Assembly: GCF_019645815.1 (NCBI RefSeq)
Contig: NZ_CP080997.1
Location: forward strand, 1,988,880 to 2,052,879
Source: Mycolicibacter heraklionensis
GTDB taxonomy: Bacteria; Actinomycetota; Actinomycetes; Mycobacteriales; Mycobacteriaceae
DNA length: 64,000 nucleotides
Reading direction: 5' to 3'
Part shown: in pieces, positions 38,997 through 48,892 of the stretch
Layout: every line of letters starts with the position of its first letter
Position numbering within the stretch: position 1 is the first letter of the stretch
Notes under the pieces: model-generated
What the model saw: only the letters and a program-made list of their open reading frames with translations
Database searches by the model: none
What the model was told of the DNA's origin: nothing
Program-made: the position numbers and the translations under genes

Positions 38997-40622
38997 CTAG
39001 TGGTGGCCGTTGGTGTTACCGCCTTGGTGCTCGGCCAGCGCGGTCAGCGCACGCCGCTCGCTGGCATGCGCGGCCTCGTTGAGCGCGGCGTCCTCGTCGA
39101 CCGGGTCGGCCGTCAGGAAGCTGCCCCGACCGGGGGCACCGCCCGAACCGAGCTTGTTCATCTTCTTGGGCAGCGGCGCACCGGCGTATTCCAGCGGAAT
39201 GGGGTGGCCGTGGTCGTCGACCGGGCCCAGCGGCTGGTGCAGCTCGATGTAGGCACCGTGCGGCAGCCGCTTGATGATGCCGGTCTCGACGCCGTGCTCG
39301 AGCACGTCGCGGTCACTGCGCTGCAAGCCGATGCACCACCGGTAGGTGGCGAAGAAGATCAGCGGTGGCAGCACCACCATCCCGATACGGCCGATCCAGG
39401 TCGTCGCATTCAGCGAGATGTGGAACTTCCACGCGATGATGTCGTTCATCGCAGCCAGGGTCAGCACCATGTAGAAGCTGATCGCCATGGCGCCGATCGC
39501 GGTGCGGACCGGAGCGTCCCGGGGCCGCTGCAGCAGGTTGTGGTGCGCGTAGTCGCCGGTGAACTTCTTCTCCAGGAACGGGTAGATCATCAGCAGGATG
39601 AAGACCCCGCCCATGATCAGCGCGACTCCGACCGGTCCGGGCACGGTGTGGCCCCAGAAGTAGAACTCCCAGGCCGGCCAGAGACGGGCCAGGCCCTCGG
39701 TCCACATCATGTAGAAGTCCGGCTGGCTACCCGCCGACACCTGCGAAGGCCGGTAGGGGCCCAGGTTCCAGATCGCGTTGATCTGCAGCAGCCCGCCCAT
39801 CAGGCCGAGGATGCCGGTGATCATCGCGAAGAACGCACCGGACTTGATCGCGAAGACCGGCAGCACCCGCACACCGACAACGTTGGTCTCGGTGCGGCCC
39901 GGGCCGGGGAACTGGGTGTGCTTCTGGAACCACACCAGCGCCATGTGCACGCCGATCAGGGCCAGGATGATGCCCGGGATCAGCAGGATGTGCAGGGCGT
40001 AGAGCCGGGGGATCAAGATGGTGCCCGGGAAGTCGCCGCCGAACAGCGCCCAGTGCAGCCAGGTGCCGATCACCGGCATGCCCAGCGTGATCGAGGACAG
40101 CGCGGCGCGCAGACCGATACCGGACAGCAGGTCGTCGGGCAGCGAGTAACCGAAGTAGCCCTCGAACATGGCCAGGATCAGCAGCAGCGACCCGATCACC
40201 CAGTTCGCCTCGCGCGGCCGGCGGAACGCGCCGGTGAAGAAGATGCGCGCCAGGTGCACCATGATCGACGCCGCGAACATCAGCGCGGCCCAGTGGTGGA
40301 GCTGGCGGACGAACAGGCCGCCGCGGACCTCGAAGGAGATGTCCAGCGCCGACTCGTAGGCCCGCGACATCTGCACGCCGTTGAGCGGCTGGTAGACGCC
40401 GTGGTAGATGACCTCGGCCATCGACGGGTCGAAGAACAGCGTCAGGTAGACGCCGGACAGCAGCAAGATGATGAAGCTGTACAACGCGATCTCACCGAGC
40501 AGGAACGACCAGTGCGTCGGAAAGACCTTGTTGAACTGGCGGCGCAGCGCGGCGGCCGGGTGGTACCGGGTATCGATGTCGTCTGCTTGGCGGGCGAGCA
40601 GGTCGCCGATTGCAGGGCTCAT
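38997..40622 (-). CDS. qcrB: Cytochrome bcc complex cytochrome b subunit
   Basis: 541 residues. Di-heme cytochrome b carrying both quinone sites; target of the Q203 class of inhibitors in M. tuberculosis. Seen: [14 protein letters not shown] near residue 37, [15 protein letters not shown] and [19 protein letters not shown] (heme His), [11 protein letters not shown], and [12 protein letters not shown]. The protein has about eight core helices, an extra C-terminal helix and a long Gly/His-rich tail. Its ATG overlaps the qcrA stop (ATGA). Confidence 0.96.
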   Translation of the reverse strand: MSPAIGDLLARQADDIDTRYHPAAALRRQFNKVFPTHWSFLLGEIALYSFIILLLSGVYLTLFFDPSMAEVIYHGVYQPLNGVQMSRAYESALDISFEVRGGLFVRQLHHWAALMFAASIMVHLARIFFTGAFRRPREANWVIGSLLLILAMFEGYFGYSLPDDLLSGIGLRAALSSITLGMPVIGTWLHWALFGGDFPGTILIPRLYALHILLIPGIILALIGVHMALVWFQKHTQFPGPGRTETNVVGVRVLPVFAIKSGAFFAMITGILGLMGGLLQINAIWNLGPYRPSQVSAGSQPDFYMMWTEGLARLWPAWEFYFWGHTVPGPVGVALIMGGVFILLMIYPFLEKKFTGDYAHHNLLQRPRDAPVRTAIGAMAISFYMVLTLAAMNDIIAWKFHISLNATTWIGRIGMVVLPPLIFFATYRWCIGLQRSDRDVLEHGVETGIIKRLPHGAYIELHQPLGPVDDHGHPIPLEYAGAPLPKKMNKLGSGGAPGRGSFLTADPVDEDAALNEAAHASERRALTALAEHQGGNTNGHH

Positions 40623-41788
40623 GAGGTGCGCTCCCAGAATGCCGGTCCGACAGGTTCGACGAAGTCGCCATTGGCGACCAGATGCCCATTGGCGTCAATG
40701 GTGATCGGCAGCTGTGCCAGCGCGCGAGCCGCCGGGCCGAAGACCGGCTTGGCGAAGTGCAGCGCGTCGAACTGCGACTGGTGGCACGGGCACAGGATCC
40801 GATAGGTCTGCTGCTCGAACAGGGAAGACGGACAGCCCAGGTGCGAGCAGATCTTGGTGTAGGCGAAGAAGTCGCCGTAGTTGAAGCTCTCCTGGCCTTG
40901 GCGCTTGACCACCTTGGGCATGTCGTCGGGCCGGATACGGATCAGCATCACCGGGTTACGGACGCCCATCATGATCGCGGTGAGCTTCTCGTTCGATTCC
41001 TCGGTGGTGCCGTCGCCGTCGGACTCCCGCCACGGGAACACCGTCTCCATGCCGCCGGCGTCCAGGTCTTCGGGCCGCATCTTGACGAACGGCGAGTTGG
41101 TGCTCTGGCCGGTCGCGCGGGCCAGGTAGATGGTCTCGCCGGGGTAGCGCGGGGTCCACCCGGACGTCCACAGCGCGGCCTTCTTGCCTTCGGCGGTGTC
41201 GACGACCGGCTTCCAGGGGTTCTTGATCAGGCCGCCGGCACCGGCCACCAGAGTGCCCAGGCCGAACGCGCCGAACCCCACGCCCAGCGACGCACCCAGC
41301 AGCTTGCGCCGCCCGATCGTCGAGCCCTCGAACGCGTCGGTCAGCTGGGCCGCCACCGTCTTACGGTCGATCTCGGGGGAGCTGCCGTCGTGACGCTCCT
41401 GGATGGTGATCTCTTCGGGGATGAACTTCTTGACGAACAGCACCGCACCGACCGCGATGCACAGCACCGAGAGACCGAAGGTCAGCCCGTACAGCGGAGT
41501 CGCCAGCGAGTACGCCAGGCCGTTCGGGGACTCCAGCGGTGCGTACTCCCACGGCCAGAACAGGAAGATCAGGAGCAGGGCCAGTCCGAAGCCGCCGCCC
41601 GCCAGGAACCAGGCCGCGACCCGGCGCTCGGCGCGCTTCTCGGCCCGAGTGCCCTCGACCGGCCAGCGGGGCTCCTTGAAGACGGTGTCGACACCGTCGA
41701 TCTGGCCGCCGAGAGCCAGCAGCTCCTCGGTGGTCATCGTCGCCAATGCGGCGTCATCTGGGAGTTCAGTCTTGTCGTTGCTGCTCAT
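40619..41788 (-). CDS. qcrA: Rieske iron-sulfur subunit of the bcc complex
   Basis: 389 residues from the ATG at 41788. Three membrane helices (about 62-82, 93-115 and 160-185) precede the Rieske domain, whose 2Fe-2S ligands are in [14 protein letters not shown] and CPCHQSQFD. The three-helix N terminus is typical of actinobacterial QcrA. The N-terminal tail is shorter than in M. tuberculosis. Start and stop both overlap neighbours by 4 bp (ATGA with qcrC and with qcrB). Confidence 0.95.
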   Translation of the reverse strand: MSSNDKTELPDDAALATMTTEELLALGGQIDGVDTVFKEPRWPVEGTRAEKRAERRVAAWFLAGGGFGLALLLIFLFWPWEYAPLESPNGLAYSLATPLYGLTFGLSVLCIAVGAVLFVKKFIPEEITIQERHDGSSPEIDRKTVAAQLTDAFEGSTIGRRKLLGASLGVGFGAFGLGTLVAGAGGLIKNPWKPVVDTAEGKKAALWTSGWTPRYPGETIYLARATGQSTNSPFVKMRPEDLDAGGMETVFPWRESDGDGTTEESNEKLTAIMMGVRNPVMLIRIRPDDMPKVVKRQGQESFNYGDFFAYTKICSHLGCPSSLFEQQTYRILCPCHQSQFDALHFAKPVFGPAARALAQLPITIDANGHLVANGDFVEPVGPAFWERTS

Positions 41789-42660
41789 GAGCGTGCCCCG
41801 ATCCACAATGCTGCGGCGATGGCTGCGACCATGCCGACGATCCAAATCACCATGCCCTCGGGAGCCGGGCCGAACCCGCCGAGCCCGTAGCCGCCCGGAT
41901 CACGTTCCTCGGTAACGGATTTCACGTAGGCGATGATGTCCTTCTTCTCTTCCATGGAGATCTGCCGGTCGGAGAAGCGCGGCATGTTCTGCGGGCCGGA
42001 CAGCATCGCGGTCAGGATCTGTTGCTCGCTGGCCGGTTCCAGGTCGGGCGCGTACTTACCGGAGGACAGCGCGCCGCCCCGGCCGGTGAAGTTGTGGCAG
42101 GACGCGCAGTTGAGCCGGAAGAGGTCGCCACCGCGGCCCAGGTCGTCGCCGCGCAGCGAAGCCTGCGCGATGCTGCCGTCGGCGTTGCGCACCACGGTGG
42201 GGCCGCCGCCGTTGGCCTGCACATAGGCGCCCAGGGCGTCGATCTGCTTGTCGTCGAAGATCGGGTAGGTGCGGGGGGCCTGGGCCTCGCCGCGGACCGC
42301 GGGCATCCGGCCGCTGGAGACCTGGAAGTAGACGGCGGCTTCGCCGACGCCGATCAGGCTCGGTCCGCGGCCCGGCTCACCCTGCAGGTTGGCGCCGTGG
42401 CAGCTCACGCACGAGGTGTCGAAGAGCTGCTTACCGGTCCGCAGCAGGGCCGAGGACGACTCGTCGGCAACCGCGACCTGCGGGGTCGGGGTCAGCAGCG
42501 CGGCCATCCCGCCGGCCAGGGCCAGGGCTACCAGCAGCAGCAGTCCGCCGGAGACCCGACGGCGCAGGCGCCGCCGGGCGACGGTCTCGTTGTTGCCAGG
42601 TCGGGCCCACTTCTTCAGTGTCTTCAACCGGACACTCCTGTTCATCGGGCGGTTGCTCAT
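41785..42660 (-). CDS. qcrC: Di-heme cytochrome c subunit of the bcc complex
   Basis: 291 residues from the ATG at 42660, which overlaps the ctaE stop (ATGA); a second ATG at 42645 would remove five residues. An N-terminal helix (about 34-56) exports the protein. Two heme-c motifs, CVSCH and CASCH, lie in the two cytochrome domains and one C-terminal helix ([16 protein letters not shown]) anchors it. This fused di-heme protein passes electrons straight to the aa3 oxidase, replacing soluble cytochrome c. Confidence 0.95.
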   Translation of the reverse strand: MSNRPMNRSVRLKTLKKWARPGNNETVARRRLRRRVSGGLLLLVALALAGGMAALLTPTPQVAVADESSSALLRTGKQLFDTSCVSCHGANLQGEPGRGPSLIGVGEAAVYFQVSSGRMPAVRGEAQAPRTYPIFDDKQIDALGAYVQANGGGPTVVRNADGSIAQASLRGDDLGRGGDLFRLNCASCHNFTGRGGALSSGKYAPDLEPASEQQILTAMLSGPQNMPRFSDRQISMEEKKDIIAYVKSVTEERDPGGYGLGGFGPAPEGMVIWIVGMVAAIAAALWIGARS

Positions 42661-43268
42661 CGGATGAAGTAGATCGTGGCGAACAGTGCGATCCACACGA
42701 TGTCGACGAAGTGCCAGTAGTAGGACACGACGATCGAGGCGGTGGCCTGAGCCGGGGTGAACTTGCTCATCGTGGTGCGCAGCATCAGGAAGATGAAGGC
42801 GACCAACCCACCGATGACGTGCAGGCCGTGGAACCCGGTGGTCAGGTAGAACACGGTGCCGTAGGCGCTCGACGGGATCGTGGTGCCGTGCGAGATCAGG
42901 TGGGAGTACTCGTAGGCCTGACCGCAGACGAAGAACAGTCCCATGAGGAAGGTCAGCAGGTACCACCGGCGCAGCCCGAACACGTCGCCACGCTCGGCGG
43001 CGAACACGCCCATCTGGCAGGTGAACGACGACGCGATCAGCACCAGCGTCACCGGCACCGACTGCCACAGATTCAGCTCCGTCGGCGGCGGCGGCCAGGC
43101 GCCACCCGACTGCGCGCGTGCCGTGAAGTACATCGCGAACAGACCGGCAAAGAACATCAATTCACTGGACAGCCACACGATGGTGCCGACGCTGACCATG
43201 TTGGGCCGGTTCAGCGAATGCACACGAGAAGTAATGGCAGTACCCGAGGACCCCACAGCGCTCGTCAC
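42657..43268 (-). CDS. ctaE: Cytochrome aa3 oxidase subunit III
   Basis: 203 residues with five membrane helices, as in actinobacterial CtaE. Seen: [39 protein letters not shown] and [19 protein letters not shown], the last with the conserved His and Glu region. It heads the ctaE-qcrC-qcrA-qcrB operon, each junction a 4-bp overlap. The GTG start has no Shine-Dalgarno sequence; CATACT ends 6 nt upstream and could be a weak leaderless -10. trpD lies divergently 182 bp away. Confidence 0.95.
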   Translation of the reverse strand: MTSAVGSSGTAITSRVHSLNRPNMVSVGTIVWLSSELMFFAGLFAMYFTARAQSGGAWPPPPTELNLWQSVPVTLVLIASSFTCQMGVFAAERGDVFGLRRWYLLTFLMGLFFVCGQAYEYSHLISHGTTIPSSAYGTVFYLTTGFHGLHVIGGLVAFIFLMLRTTMSKFTPAQATASIVVSYYWHFVDIVWIALFATIYFIR

Positions 43269-43450
43269 CCCGCAAGTATGACGCTATGTAGTTGTAGATC
43301 TCCACCCGGGGCTGGCAATTCGTTTGAACTGGTGTTGTCTGTGCCGTTACGCGCGCGTGAGCGCACTGTTAGCGCTGCGTCGTCAACCTGTTTCGGGCCC
43401 TGTTTCCGGTTGGCTTTGGCGTCGCGGAGGCCGCATGCGACGATCGGCGC

Positions 43451-44533
43451 GTGGTCGAGCCAGGTAGTGCGGTGCAGCCGAAAGCGCAGATAGGGCAGTG
43501 GCGGCAGGTGCTGGGCGGCCTGACGTCCGGTAGGGACCTGCCTGCGGGCCAGGCGGCCTGGGCGATGGAGCAGATCATGGCCGGTTCCGCCACGTCCGCC
43601 CAGATTGCGGCGTTCGGCGTGGCGATGCAGATGAAGGGCCCGACCGCCGCCGAGGTAGGTGAGCTGGCCGACGTCATGCTGGCCTACGGCCGCAAGGTGC
43701 CCACCGACAAGATCGGCACCGACACCGTCGACGTGGTGGGCACCGGTGGGGACGGCGCCAACACGGTGAATCTGTCCACGATGGCGGCGATCGTGGTGGC
43801 CGCCGCAGGTGTGCCGGTGGTCAAACACGGCAACCGGTCGGCGGGCTCGCTGTCCGGGGGCGCCGACACCCTGGAGGCGTTGGGGGTGCGCATCGACCTG
43901 GGGCCGGACGAGGTGGCGCGCAGTGTCGCCGAGGTCGGCATCGGGTTCTGCTTCGCTCCGCAATTCCAGCCGTCGTATCGCAACGCCTCGGTGGCCCGGC
44001 GCGAGATCGGCGTCCCCACGGTGTTCAACCTGCTGGGACCGCTGACCAACCCGGCGCGACCTCGGGCCGGGTTGATCGGGTGCGCGTTCGGAGAGTTGGC
44101 CGAGGTGATGGCCGGTGTGTTCGCGGCGCGGCAGTCCAGCGTGCTGGTGGTGCACGGTGATGACGGCCTCGACGAACTGACCACCACCACGACCAGCACC
44201 ATCTGGCGGGTGCAGGCCGGCACCATCGATCGGCTGACGTTCGACCCGGCCGGTTTCGGATTCGCCCGGGCCGAGGTGGGCGAACTGCTCGGCGGCGACG
44301 CGCAGGCCAATGCCGAGGAGGCCCGTTCGGTTCTCGCCGGAACCAAGGGCGCGGTGCGGGATGCCGTGGTGCTCAACGCCGCCGGGGCGATCGTCGCCCA
44401 TACCGGGTTATCCAGCAGCGCTGAGTGGTTGCCGGCCTGGGAGGACGGGTTGGCGCGCGCTGCCGAGGCGATCGACAGCGGCGCGGCCGAACAGTTGCTG
44501 GCCCGTTGGGTCCGCTTCGGCGCCCAGCTCTGA
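43451..44533 (+). CDS. trpD: Anthranilate phosphoribosyltransferase
   Basis: 360 residues. TrpD joins anthranilate and PRPP in tryptophan synthesis. Features: [21 protein letters not shown] (PRPP loop) near residue 97, [34 protein letters not shown] and [16 protein letters not shown] start; no other trp gene is nearby. Its last 126 bp overlap the 3' end of the exonuclease/GIY-YIG gene on the other strand. Confidence 0.95.
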   Translation: MVEPGSAVQPKAQIGQWRQVLGGLTSGRDLPAGQAAWAMEQIMAGSATSAQIAAFGVAMQMKGPTAAEVGELADVMLAYGRKVPTDKIGTDTVDVVGTGGDGANTVNLSTMAAIVVAAAGVPVVKHGNRSAGSLSGGADTLEALGVRIDLGPDEVARSVAEVGIGFCFAPQFQPSYRNASVARREIGVPTVFNLLGPLTNPARPRAGLIGCAFGELAEVMAGVFAARQSSVLVVHGDDGLDELTTTTTSTIWRVQAGTIDRLTFDPAGFGFARAEVGELLGGDAQANAEEARSVLAGTKGAVRDAVVLNAAGAIVAHTGLSSSAEWLPAWEDGLARAAEAIDSGAAEQLLARWVRFGAQL

Positions 44534-46285
44534 GGCCAGCCGGGCCGAGCGGGCCAGCGCCGCCCACGACGTCCACGGCCCGGCCGAAGCCAGCGGCGAG
44601 GTCCATCCGTCGGCGCCGTCGGCGGGCGCGACCCGCACGATGCGCACCCCGGGCGTTGCCAGCCAACGGGCGATGAGCATGGTCTCCTCGACCAGAGCTC
44701 CGGCCAACGGCGCCGGCTCGGGCAGCACCGCCTCGGCCCCCAGGGTGATCGCATCGACGACGGGCATCGGCGGCACCCCGCGCGCGGCGCACCCGGCGGC
44801 GGCCAGCCGGCCGTGGCGGATCACCGCGAGCTGCCACCCACCGGTGCCATCCGGCGCCGCGGCCACCAGCTCGGGCAGCGCCGCCAGGGCGCGGGCGCGT
44901 TGGCTGCGCCACAGGGCATCGATGGCGGCCGCGGTGCGGTCGCGCAGCCGTGCGGCACTTTCGTAGTGTCCGCGATCGGCCAGCGCGTGCACCTGCTGCA
45001 CCGCGGCGCCCAGGGCGGAGTTGTCGGCGCCGTCGAGCAGAGCGGCCGCACGTCCGACCGTTTCGGCGTACTCGTCTGCGGTGGCGTCCGCCGTCGCTGG
45101 GCAGGGACCGACTTCGACCGGCGGGCAGGAGTGCCGACCGGCGCGGCTCAATCGCCTTGTGCAGGTTCGGATTCCGGTGAACCGTGCTAGCAGGATGGCC
45201 GTTTCGGCGGCGTCGGCCCGCGATCGGAACGGGCCGACGGCCCGGTGGTGGCGGGGGGAGCGCACCACGGTCAGTCGTGGAAAAGCCTCGTCTGTCAGCG
45301 TGATCCACCACCACCGCCGGGGGAACTTCGATCGTCGGTTGTAGGGCGGAGCGTGGGCGGCCAGCAGCCGCAGTTCGCGGACTCCGGCCTCCAGCGGATG
45401 CGCGCATTCGACGTGGTCGATCCGGGTGGCCAGTGCCACCATCTCGGCGATGCGACTGCGGCGTTCGGAGCCGTTGAAGTACTGCGCGACCCGGCGGCGC
45501 AGGTTGGTGGAGGTGCCGATGTAGAGCACTTCGTCGGACGGTCCGCGAAACAGGTAGACGCCCGGCCGGTGCGGCAGCCCGACGGCCAGGCTGCGCTTGC
45601 GGCGCTGGGCCGGTGTGGTGTGCGACAGATACGCGCGCAGGTCGACGAAAGTGCTGACCTGCTGGTTGCCGAGCCGCTCGATCAGCGCGTGCAGGACGTC
45701 GACGGTGGCGCGGGCGTCGTCGAGCGCTCGGTGGGTGGGCGTGGTGCTGACCGCGAACAGCCGGGATAACTCGGCAAGCCGGACACTGGGCGCCTCGTCG
45801 CGGCTGAGCACCCGGCGCGCCAGCCGCACCGTGCACAGCACCGGCGGCCGCGGCCAGGCCAATTCGCAGCGGCGTGCGGCGGCGGTCAGGAACCCGACGT
45901 CGAACCCGGCGTTATGGGCGACCAGCACCGACCCGCGGTCGAATCCGGCGAACTCGAGGAAGGACGGCAGCACGGCGTCGATCGTGGGCGCGTCGTAGAC
46001 CATGGCGGTGGTGATTCCGGTGAGCCGGACGATCTGCGGCGGAATGCCGCGCTGCGGGTTGATCAGCGTGGCGAACTCGCCCTCCACCACCCCGCCACGC
46101 ACCTTGACCGCGCCGATCTCGGTGATGGCGTCCGCGTCGTCGTCGCCGCCGGCCGAGGCCCGGCCGCCGGTGGTCTCCAGGTCCACCACCACGAACGTGG
46201 TGTCCCGCAGGGTGGCCGGGGCAGCTTCGAGTTCGGCTTCGAACTGGACGAAGCTCAGCTGCCCGGTGTCAGAGCCGGAGGTCAT
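44408..46285 (-). CDS. DEDDh exonuclease fused to a GIY-YIG (UvrC-like) domain
   Basis: 625 residues, Rv2191 type. Residues ~28-200 are a DnaQ-like 3'-5' exonuclease: [11 protein letters not shown] (Exo I), [10 protein letters not shown] (Exo II) and [11 protein letters not shown] (Exo III). Residues ~228-310 are a GIY-YIG nuclease like the UvrC N terminus: [25 protein letters not shown] and a Glu in [14 protein letters not shown]. The remainder resembles Cho/UvrC linkers with Cys pairs ([17 protein letters not shown]). A DNA repair role is likely but untested. Confidence 0.92.
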   Translation of the reverse strand: MTSGSDTGQLSFVQFEAELEAAPATLRDTTFVVVDLETTGGRASAGGDDDADAITEIGAVKVRGGVVEGEFATLINPQRGIPPQIVRLTGITTAMVYDAPTIDAVLPSFLEFAGFDRGSVLVAHNAGFDVGFLTAAARRCELAWPRPPVLCTVRLARRVLSRDEAPSVRLAELSRLFAVSTTPTHRALDDARATVDVLHALIERLGNQQVSTFVDLRAYLSHTTPAQRRKRSLAVGLPHRPGVYLFRGPSDEVLYIGTSTNLRRRVAQYFNGSERRSRIAEMVALATRIDHVECAHPLEAGVRELRLLAAHAPPYNRRSKFPRRWWWITLTDEAFPRLTVVRSPRHHRAVGPFRSRADAAETAILLARFTGIRTCTRRLSRAGRHSCPPVEVGPCPATADATADEYAETVGRAAALLDGADNSALGAAVQQVHALADRGHYESAARLRDRTAAAIDALWRSQRARALAALPELVAAAPDGTGGWQLAVIRHGRLAAAGCAARGVPPMPVVDAITLGAEAVLPEPAPLAGALVEETMLIARWLATPGVRIVRVAPADGADGWTSPLASAGPWTSWAALARSARLASELGAEADPTGQQLFGRAAVDRLGSARQPVLPGRQPLSAAG

Positions 46286-46297
46286 GGCCGAACCGTA
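46285..46297 (-). promoter_or_regulatory. Putative -10 of a leaderless exonuclease/GIY-YIG transcript
   Basis: On the minus strand TACGGT (46297-46292), 6 nt, then ATG. Confidence 0.5.
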
Positions 46298-46318
46298 GGC
46301 GGGCGCACCGACACCCCC

Positions 46319-46362
46319 GGTTCAGCGAGGCTCGCCGGAGGCGAGGTGAAGGAGCGGCCGCC
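46319..46362. repeat. Degenerate palindromic repeat element, copy D
   Basis: GGTTCAGCGAGGCTCG matches, in inverted orientation, one arm of the elements at 50039 and 62165; the other arm (GGAGGCGAGGTGAAGGAGC) is diverged. It lies in the divergent region upstream of the exonuclease gene. Confidence 0.45.
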
Positions 46363-46428
46363 GCAATGAAGCGAGAGGTTGTCGGTGCCCGGAGTTAGCG
46401 TGCCGGCAACTGATCGAGAGGAATCGTC

Positions 46429-46695
46429 ATGGGACAGATCTCGGGACACTCGGATGACCGCGGCGCCCGCCGGGTGGATGCGGATCCGATGGTGATCGAC
46501 TGCGATGACTGCGCGGTGCGCGGACCGGCCTGCCGCGACTGTGTGGTCAGCGTGTTGCTGGGGGTGCCCAACGAGCTACTCGAAGACGAGCGGGCGGCGC
46601 TGGATGTGCTTGCCGAGGCCGGGATGGCGCCCCGACTGCGGCTGGTGCCGATCCGCGGTGAGCGCGGGCCGTTGCGCCGCCCGGGAGTGGCCTGA
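46429..46695 (+). CDS. Small protein with two CxxC pairs
   Basis: 88 residues with VIDCDDCAVRGPACRDCVVS at about 23-42: two CxxC pairs 7 residues apart, a likely zinc or Fe-S knuckle. The rest is helical (LLGVPNELLEDERAALDVLAEAG). GAGAGGA stands about 7 nt before the ATG and a TAGCGT hexamer is near 46396. Comparable small Cys proteins stand upstream of the ripC-type peptidase in other mycobacteria, as I recall; function unknown. Confidence 0.78.
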   Translation: MGQISGHSDDRGARRVDADPMVIDCDDCAVRGPACRDCVVSVLLGVPNELLEDERAALDVLAEAGMAPRLRLVPIRGERGPLRRPGVA

Positions 46696-46864
46696 CCAGG
46701 GCCGGACCGCCGGCGAGCCGTCTTACGATTTTCACAATCCCGACTGTTAATGTGGGCAACTCGTGATGGACAACGGCGTTGCCATTCCGTAACCTATTCG
46801 AGACCTTACGTTTCGGCGGCGGCACAACCCCCGTGCCTCCCTGGGCAGTGTTAAGGATGCAATC

Positions 46865-48016
46865 TTGGAGCTCGAACGTATGCAGTGGCGTCTGCGTGCT
46901 TTGAGGCGCCCAGCCCTCGGCGCCGCAGCCGGTTTGCTGGCCGGTATCACGACTCTGAGCAGCGTATTGGTCGGAAACGTCCACGCAGACCCCGCCGACG
47001 ACGCCCTGGCGAAGCTCAGCGAACTGTCCCGGCAGGCCGAACAGACCACTGAGGCCATGCACACCGCGCAGCTCAATCTCGATGAGAAGCTCGCCGCGCA
47101 GCAGGCCGCGGACACCGCGCACGCCGCCGATCAAGCCGCCCTGGACGCGGCCCGGGACCAGCTGTCCACCTACCGAGCGGCCGTCAACCGCTTCGCCGCC
47201 ACCACCTACATGGGGGGCCGGGTCGGCGGCGCGGACGCCATCCTGACCGCCGAGTCGCCGCAACAATTGATCGACAAGCTCGGCGTGCAGCGGGTGGTGG
47301 CCGGCGACCTGTCGGTGCAACTGGACCGTTTCCGTACCGCCAGCGAACAGGCCGATCAGGCCGAGCAGGCGTCCGCCAAGTCGGCTGACGACGCCCGCAC
47401 GGCAGCCGAGCAGGCCGCCGCGGTGCGCGCCGAGCTGCAGGCCCGCCAAAGCCGTCTGCAACTGCAGATCTCGGTGGTGAAATCGCAGTACTACGCACTG
47501 ACGCCGCAGCAGCGCACCGCGATGGCAGCACCCGGCCCGGTGCCCGAAGCCGTACCGGGAGAGCCCGCCCCCGAGGGCGTGCCGCCGGCACCCGGATTCC
47601 CGGGATTCCCGATGCCCGGCTCCGATGCGCCGCCTCCGATGGACGGGGCATGGGGCGGGCCCGGTGGCGGAGCCGCCGCGACCGCCGTCCAGGCGGCGTT
47701 GACCCAGGTCGGCACGCCCTATGTCTGGGGCGGGGCCGCGCCGGGCGGATTCGACTGCTCCGGGCTGGTGATGTGGGCGTTCCACCAGGCCGGCATCAAC
47801 TTGCCGCACTCCAGCCAGGCGCAGGCCAACGGCGGGCAGCCGGTGTCGCTGTCAGACCTGCAGCCCGGTGACGTGCTGACCTTCTATTCAGATGCGTCGC
47901 ACTCGGGTATCTACGTCGGCGACGGCATGATGATCCACTCGTCCACCTTTGGTCAGCCGGTCCGGGTGGTGCCGATGAACTCCTCCGGCCCGATCCACAA
48001 CGCCCGCCGTTACTGA
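46865..48016 (+). CDS. ripC: NlpC/P60 peptidoglycan hydrolase, RipC type
   Basis: 383 residues, Rv2190c-like endopeptidase acting on peptide stems of peptidoglycan. A signal peptide is followed by a long coiled coil (about residues 42-205), a Pro-rich linker (215-260) and the catalytic domain with Cys298 (FDCSGLVMWAF), His346 (SHSGIYVG) and His358 (MIHSS). The coiled coil is the region that partners such as FtsX-type activators bind in related enzymes. Start: TTG at 46865 with AAGGA 7 nt before it, or ATG at 46880; both keep the signal peptide. The 169-bp upstream gap holds possible -10 hexamers but no clear operator. Confidence 0.93.
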   Translation: MELERMQWRLRALRRPALGAAAGLLAGITTLSSVLVGNVHADPADDALAKLSELSRQAEQTTEAMHTAQLNLDEKLAAQQAADTAHAADQAALDAARDQLSTYRAAVNRFAATTYMGGRVGGADAILTAESPQQLIDKLGVQRVVAGDLSVQLDRFRTASEQADQAEQASAKSADDARTAAEQAAAVRAELQARQSRLQLQISVVKSQYYALTPQQRTAMAAPGPVPEAVPGEPAPEGVPPAPGFPGFPMPGSDAPPPMDGAWGGPGGGAAATAVQAALTQVGTPYVWGGAAPGGFDCSGLVMWAFHQAGINLPHSSQAQANGGQPVSLSDLQPGDVLTFYSDASHSGIYVGDGMMIHSSTFGQPVRVVPMNSSGPIHNARRY

Positions 48017-48050
48017 GCGCCGGGGAATCCGCCGCCTGCTTGCGGCGCTG

Positions 48051-48836
48051 TTGGCTGTCGAGCTGATCAGCGGTGGTGCGCTGCTGGGCGCAGCTGCTCG
48101 CCGGCCGGCAGCTGTGCCGCTGATCGTGGGCGATGACCGCAGCGTCGTGCTGGAGAATCTCGGGGGCCAGCCCGGCGAAGAGCTGCTGTCGCGGGTGACC
48201 GCAAACATCGGGCCCGCCGTCGACGCGGTCGAAGCGTTCTGGGGGACCGACTGGACGCACCGCATTCAGGTCACGGCGACCGGCTCGGATCGGCAGTTCG
48301 TCGAGCTTGCCGGTCACGACAGCGCTGATGTTGCGCAGTGGGCCGATGTCGCCGCGGTCGCGGTCGCCGACCGGGTGGACCCGGAGCGTCGGACAGCAGT
48401 TGGTCAACGAATAGTCTTCGCGCCTGGTGCGAATGCGATGAGCACACCGGCGTTGCGAATCGTGTTGACCCACGAGCTTTTTCACTACGCGGCCCGGACC
48501 GATACCGCGCTCGATGCGCCGCGCTGGCTCACCGAGGGCGTAGCCGATTTCGTCGCGCGGCCCACCGGGGACCGGGCGATCGGGCCGGCGGGGCCGGTGC
48601 TCGCGCTGCCCTCGGATGCCGACCTGGATGCGCCCGGACCGCGTCGGGCGCAGGCCTATGACCGGGCGTGGGAGTTCGCTCGTTTTGTGGCCGACCGCTT
48701 CGGGACGGCCAAGCTGCGCGAGCTCTACCTGACCGCCTGCGGTCCCGGGCATGTGCCGCCGGCGGTGGCGGTGCCGCTGGTGCTCGGCGTGGACCTGCCC
48801 GAGTTGCTTGCCGGGTGGCAGCGGTGGCGGGGTTGA
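48051..48836 (+). CDS. Exported zincin-like metallopeptidase domain protein (Rv2189c position)
   Basis: 261 residues from a TTG; HELFH (HExxH) at about residues 142-146 with a downstream WLTEGVADF, the spacing of a gluzincin-type zinc protease (HExxH ... E). No other protease motif was recognised. The start is doubtful: the frame is open upstream to the ripC stop and codes RRGIRRLLAAL before the TTG, so the hydrophobic signal helix (LLAALLAVELISGGALLGAA) is cut by using TTG. No standard start codon precedes it. It follows ripC closely and likely shares its mRNA. Confidence 0.72.
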   Translation: MAVELISGGALLGAAARRPAAVPLIVGDDRSVVLENLGGQPGEELLSRVTANIGPAVDAVEAFWGTDWTHRIQVTATGSDRQFVELAGHDSADVAQWADVAAVAVADRVDPERRTAVGQRIVFAPGANAMSTPALRIVLTHELFHYAARTDTALDAPRWLTEGVADFVARPTGDRAIGPAGPVLALPSDADLDAPGPRRAQAYDRAWEFARFVADRFGTAKLRELYLTACGPGHVPPAVAVPLVLGVDLPELLAGWQRWRG

Positions 48837-48878
48837 GCGCCACCCCCGGGCCGCGGGCGGCCCGCATCGTCAGCCCGC

Positions 48879-48892
48879 TAGCATCCCTGCAG
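48879..48892 (+). promoter_or_regulatory. Putative -10 of a leaderless pimB' transcript
   Basis: TAGCAT at 48879-48884, 7 nt, then GTG. No Shine-Dalgarno sequence. Confidence 0.55.
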
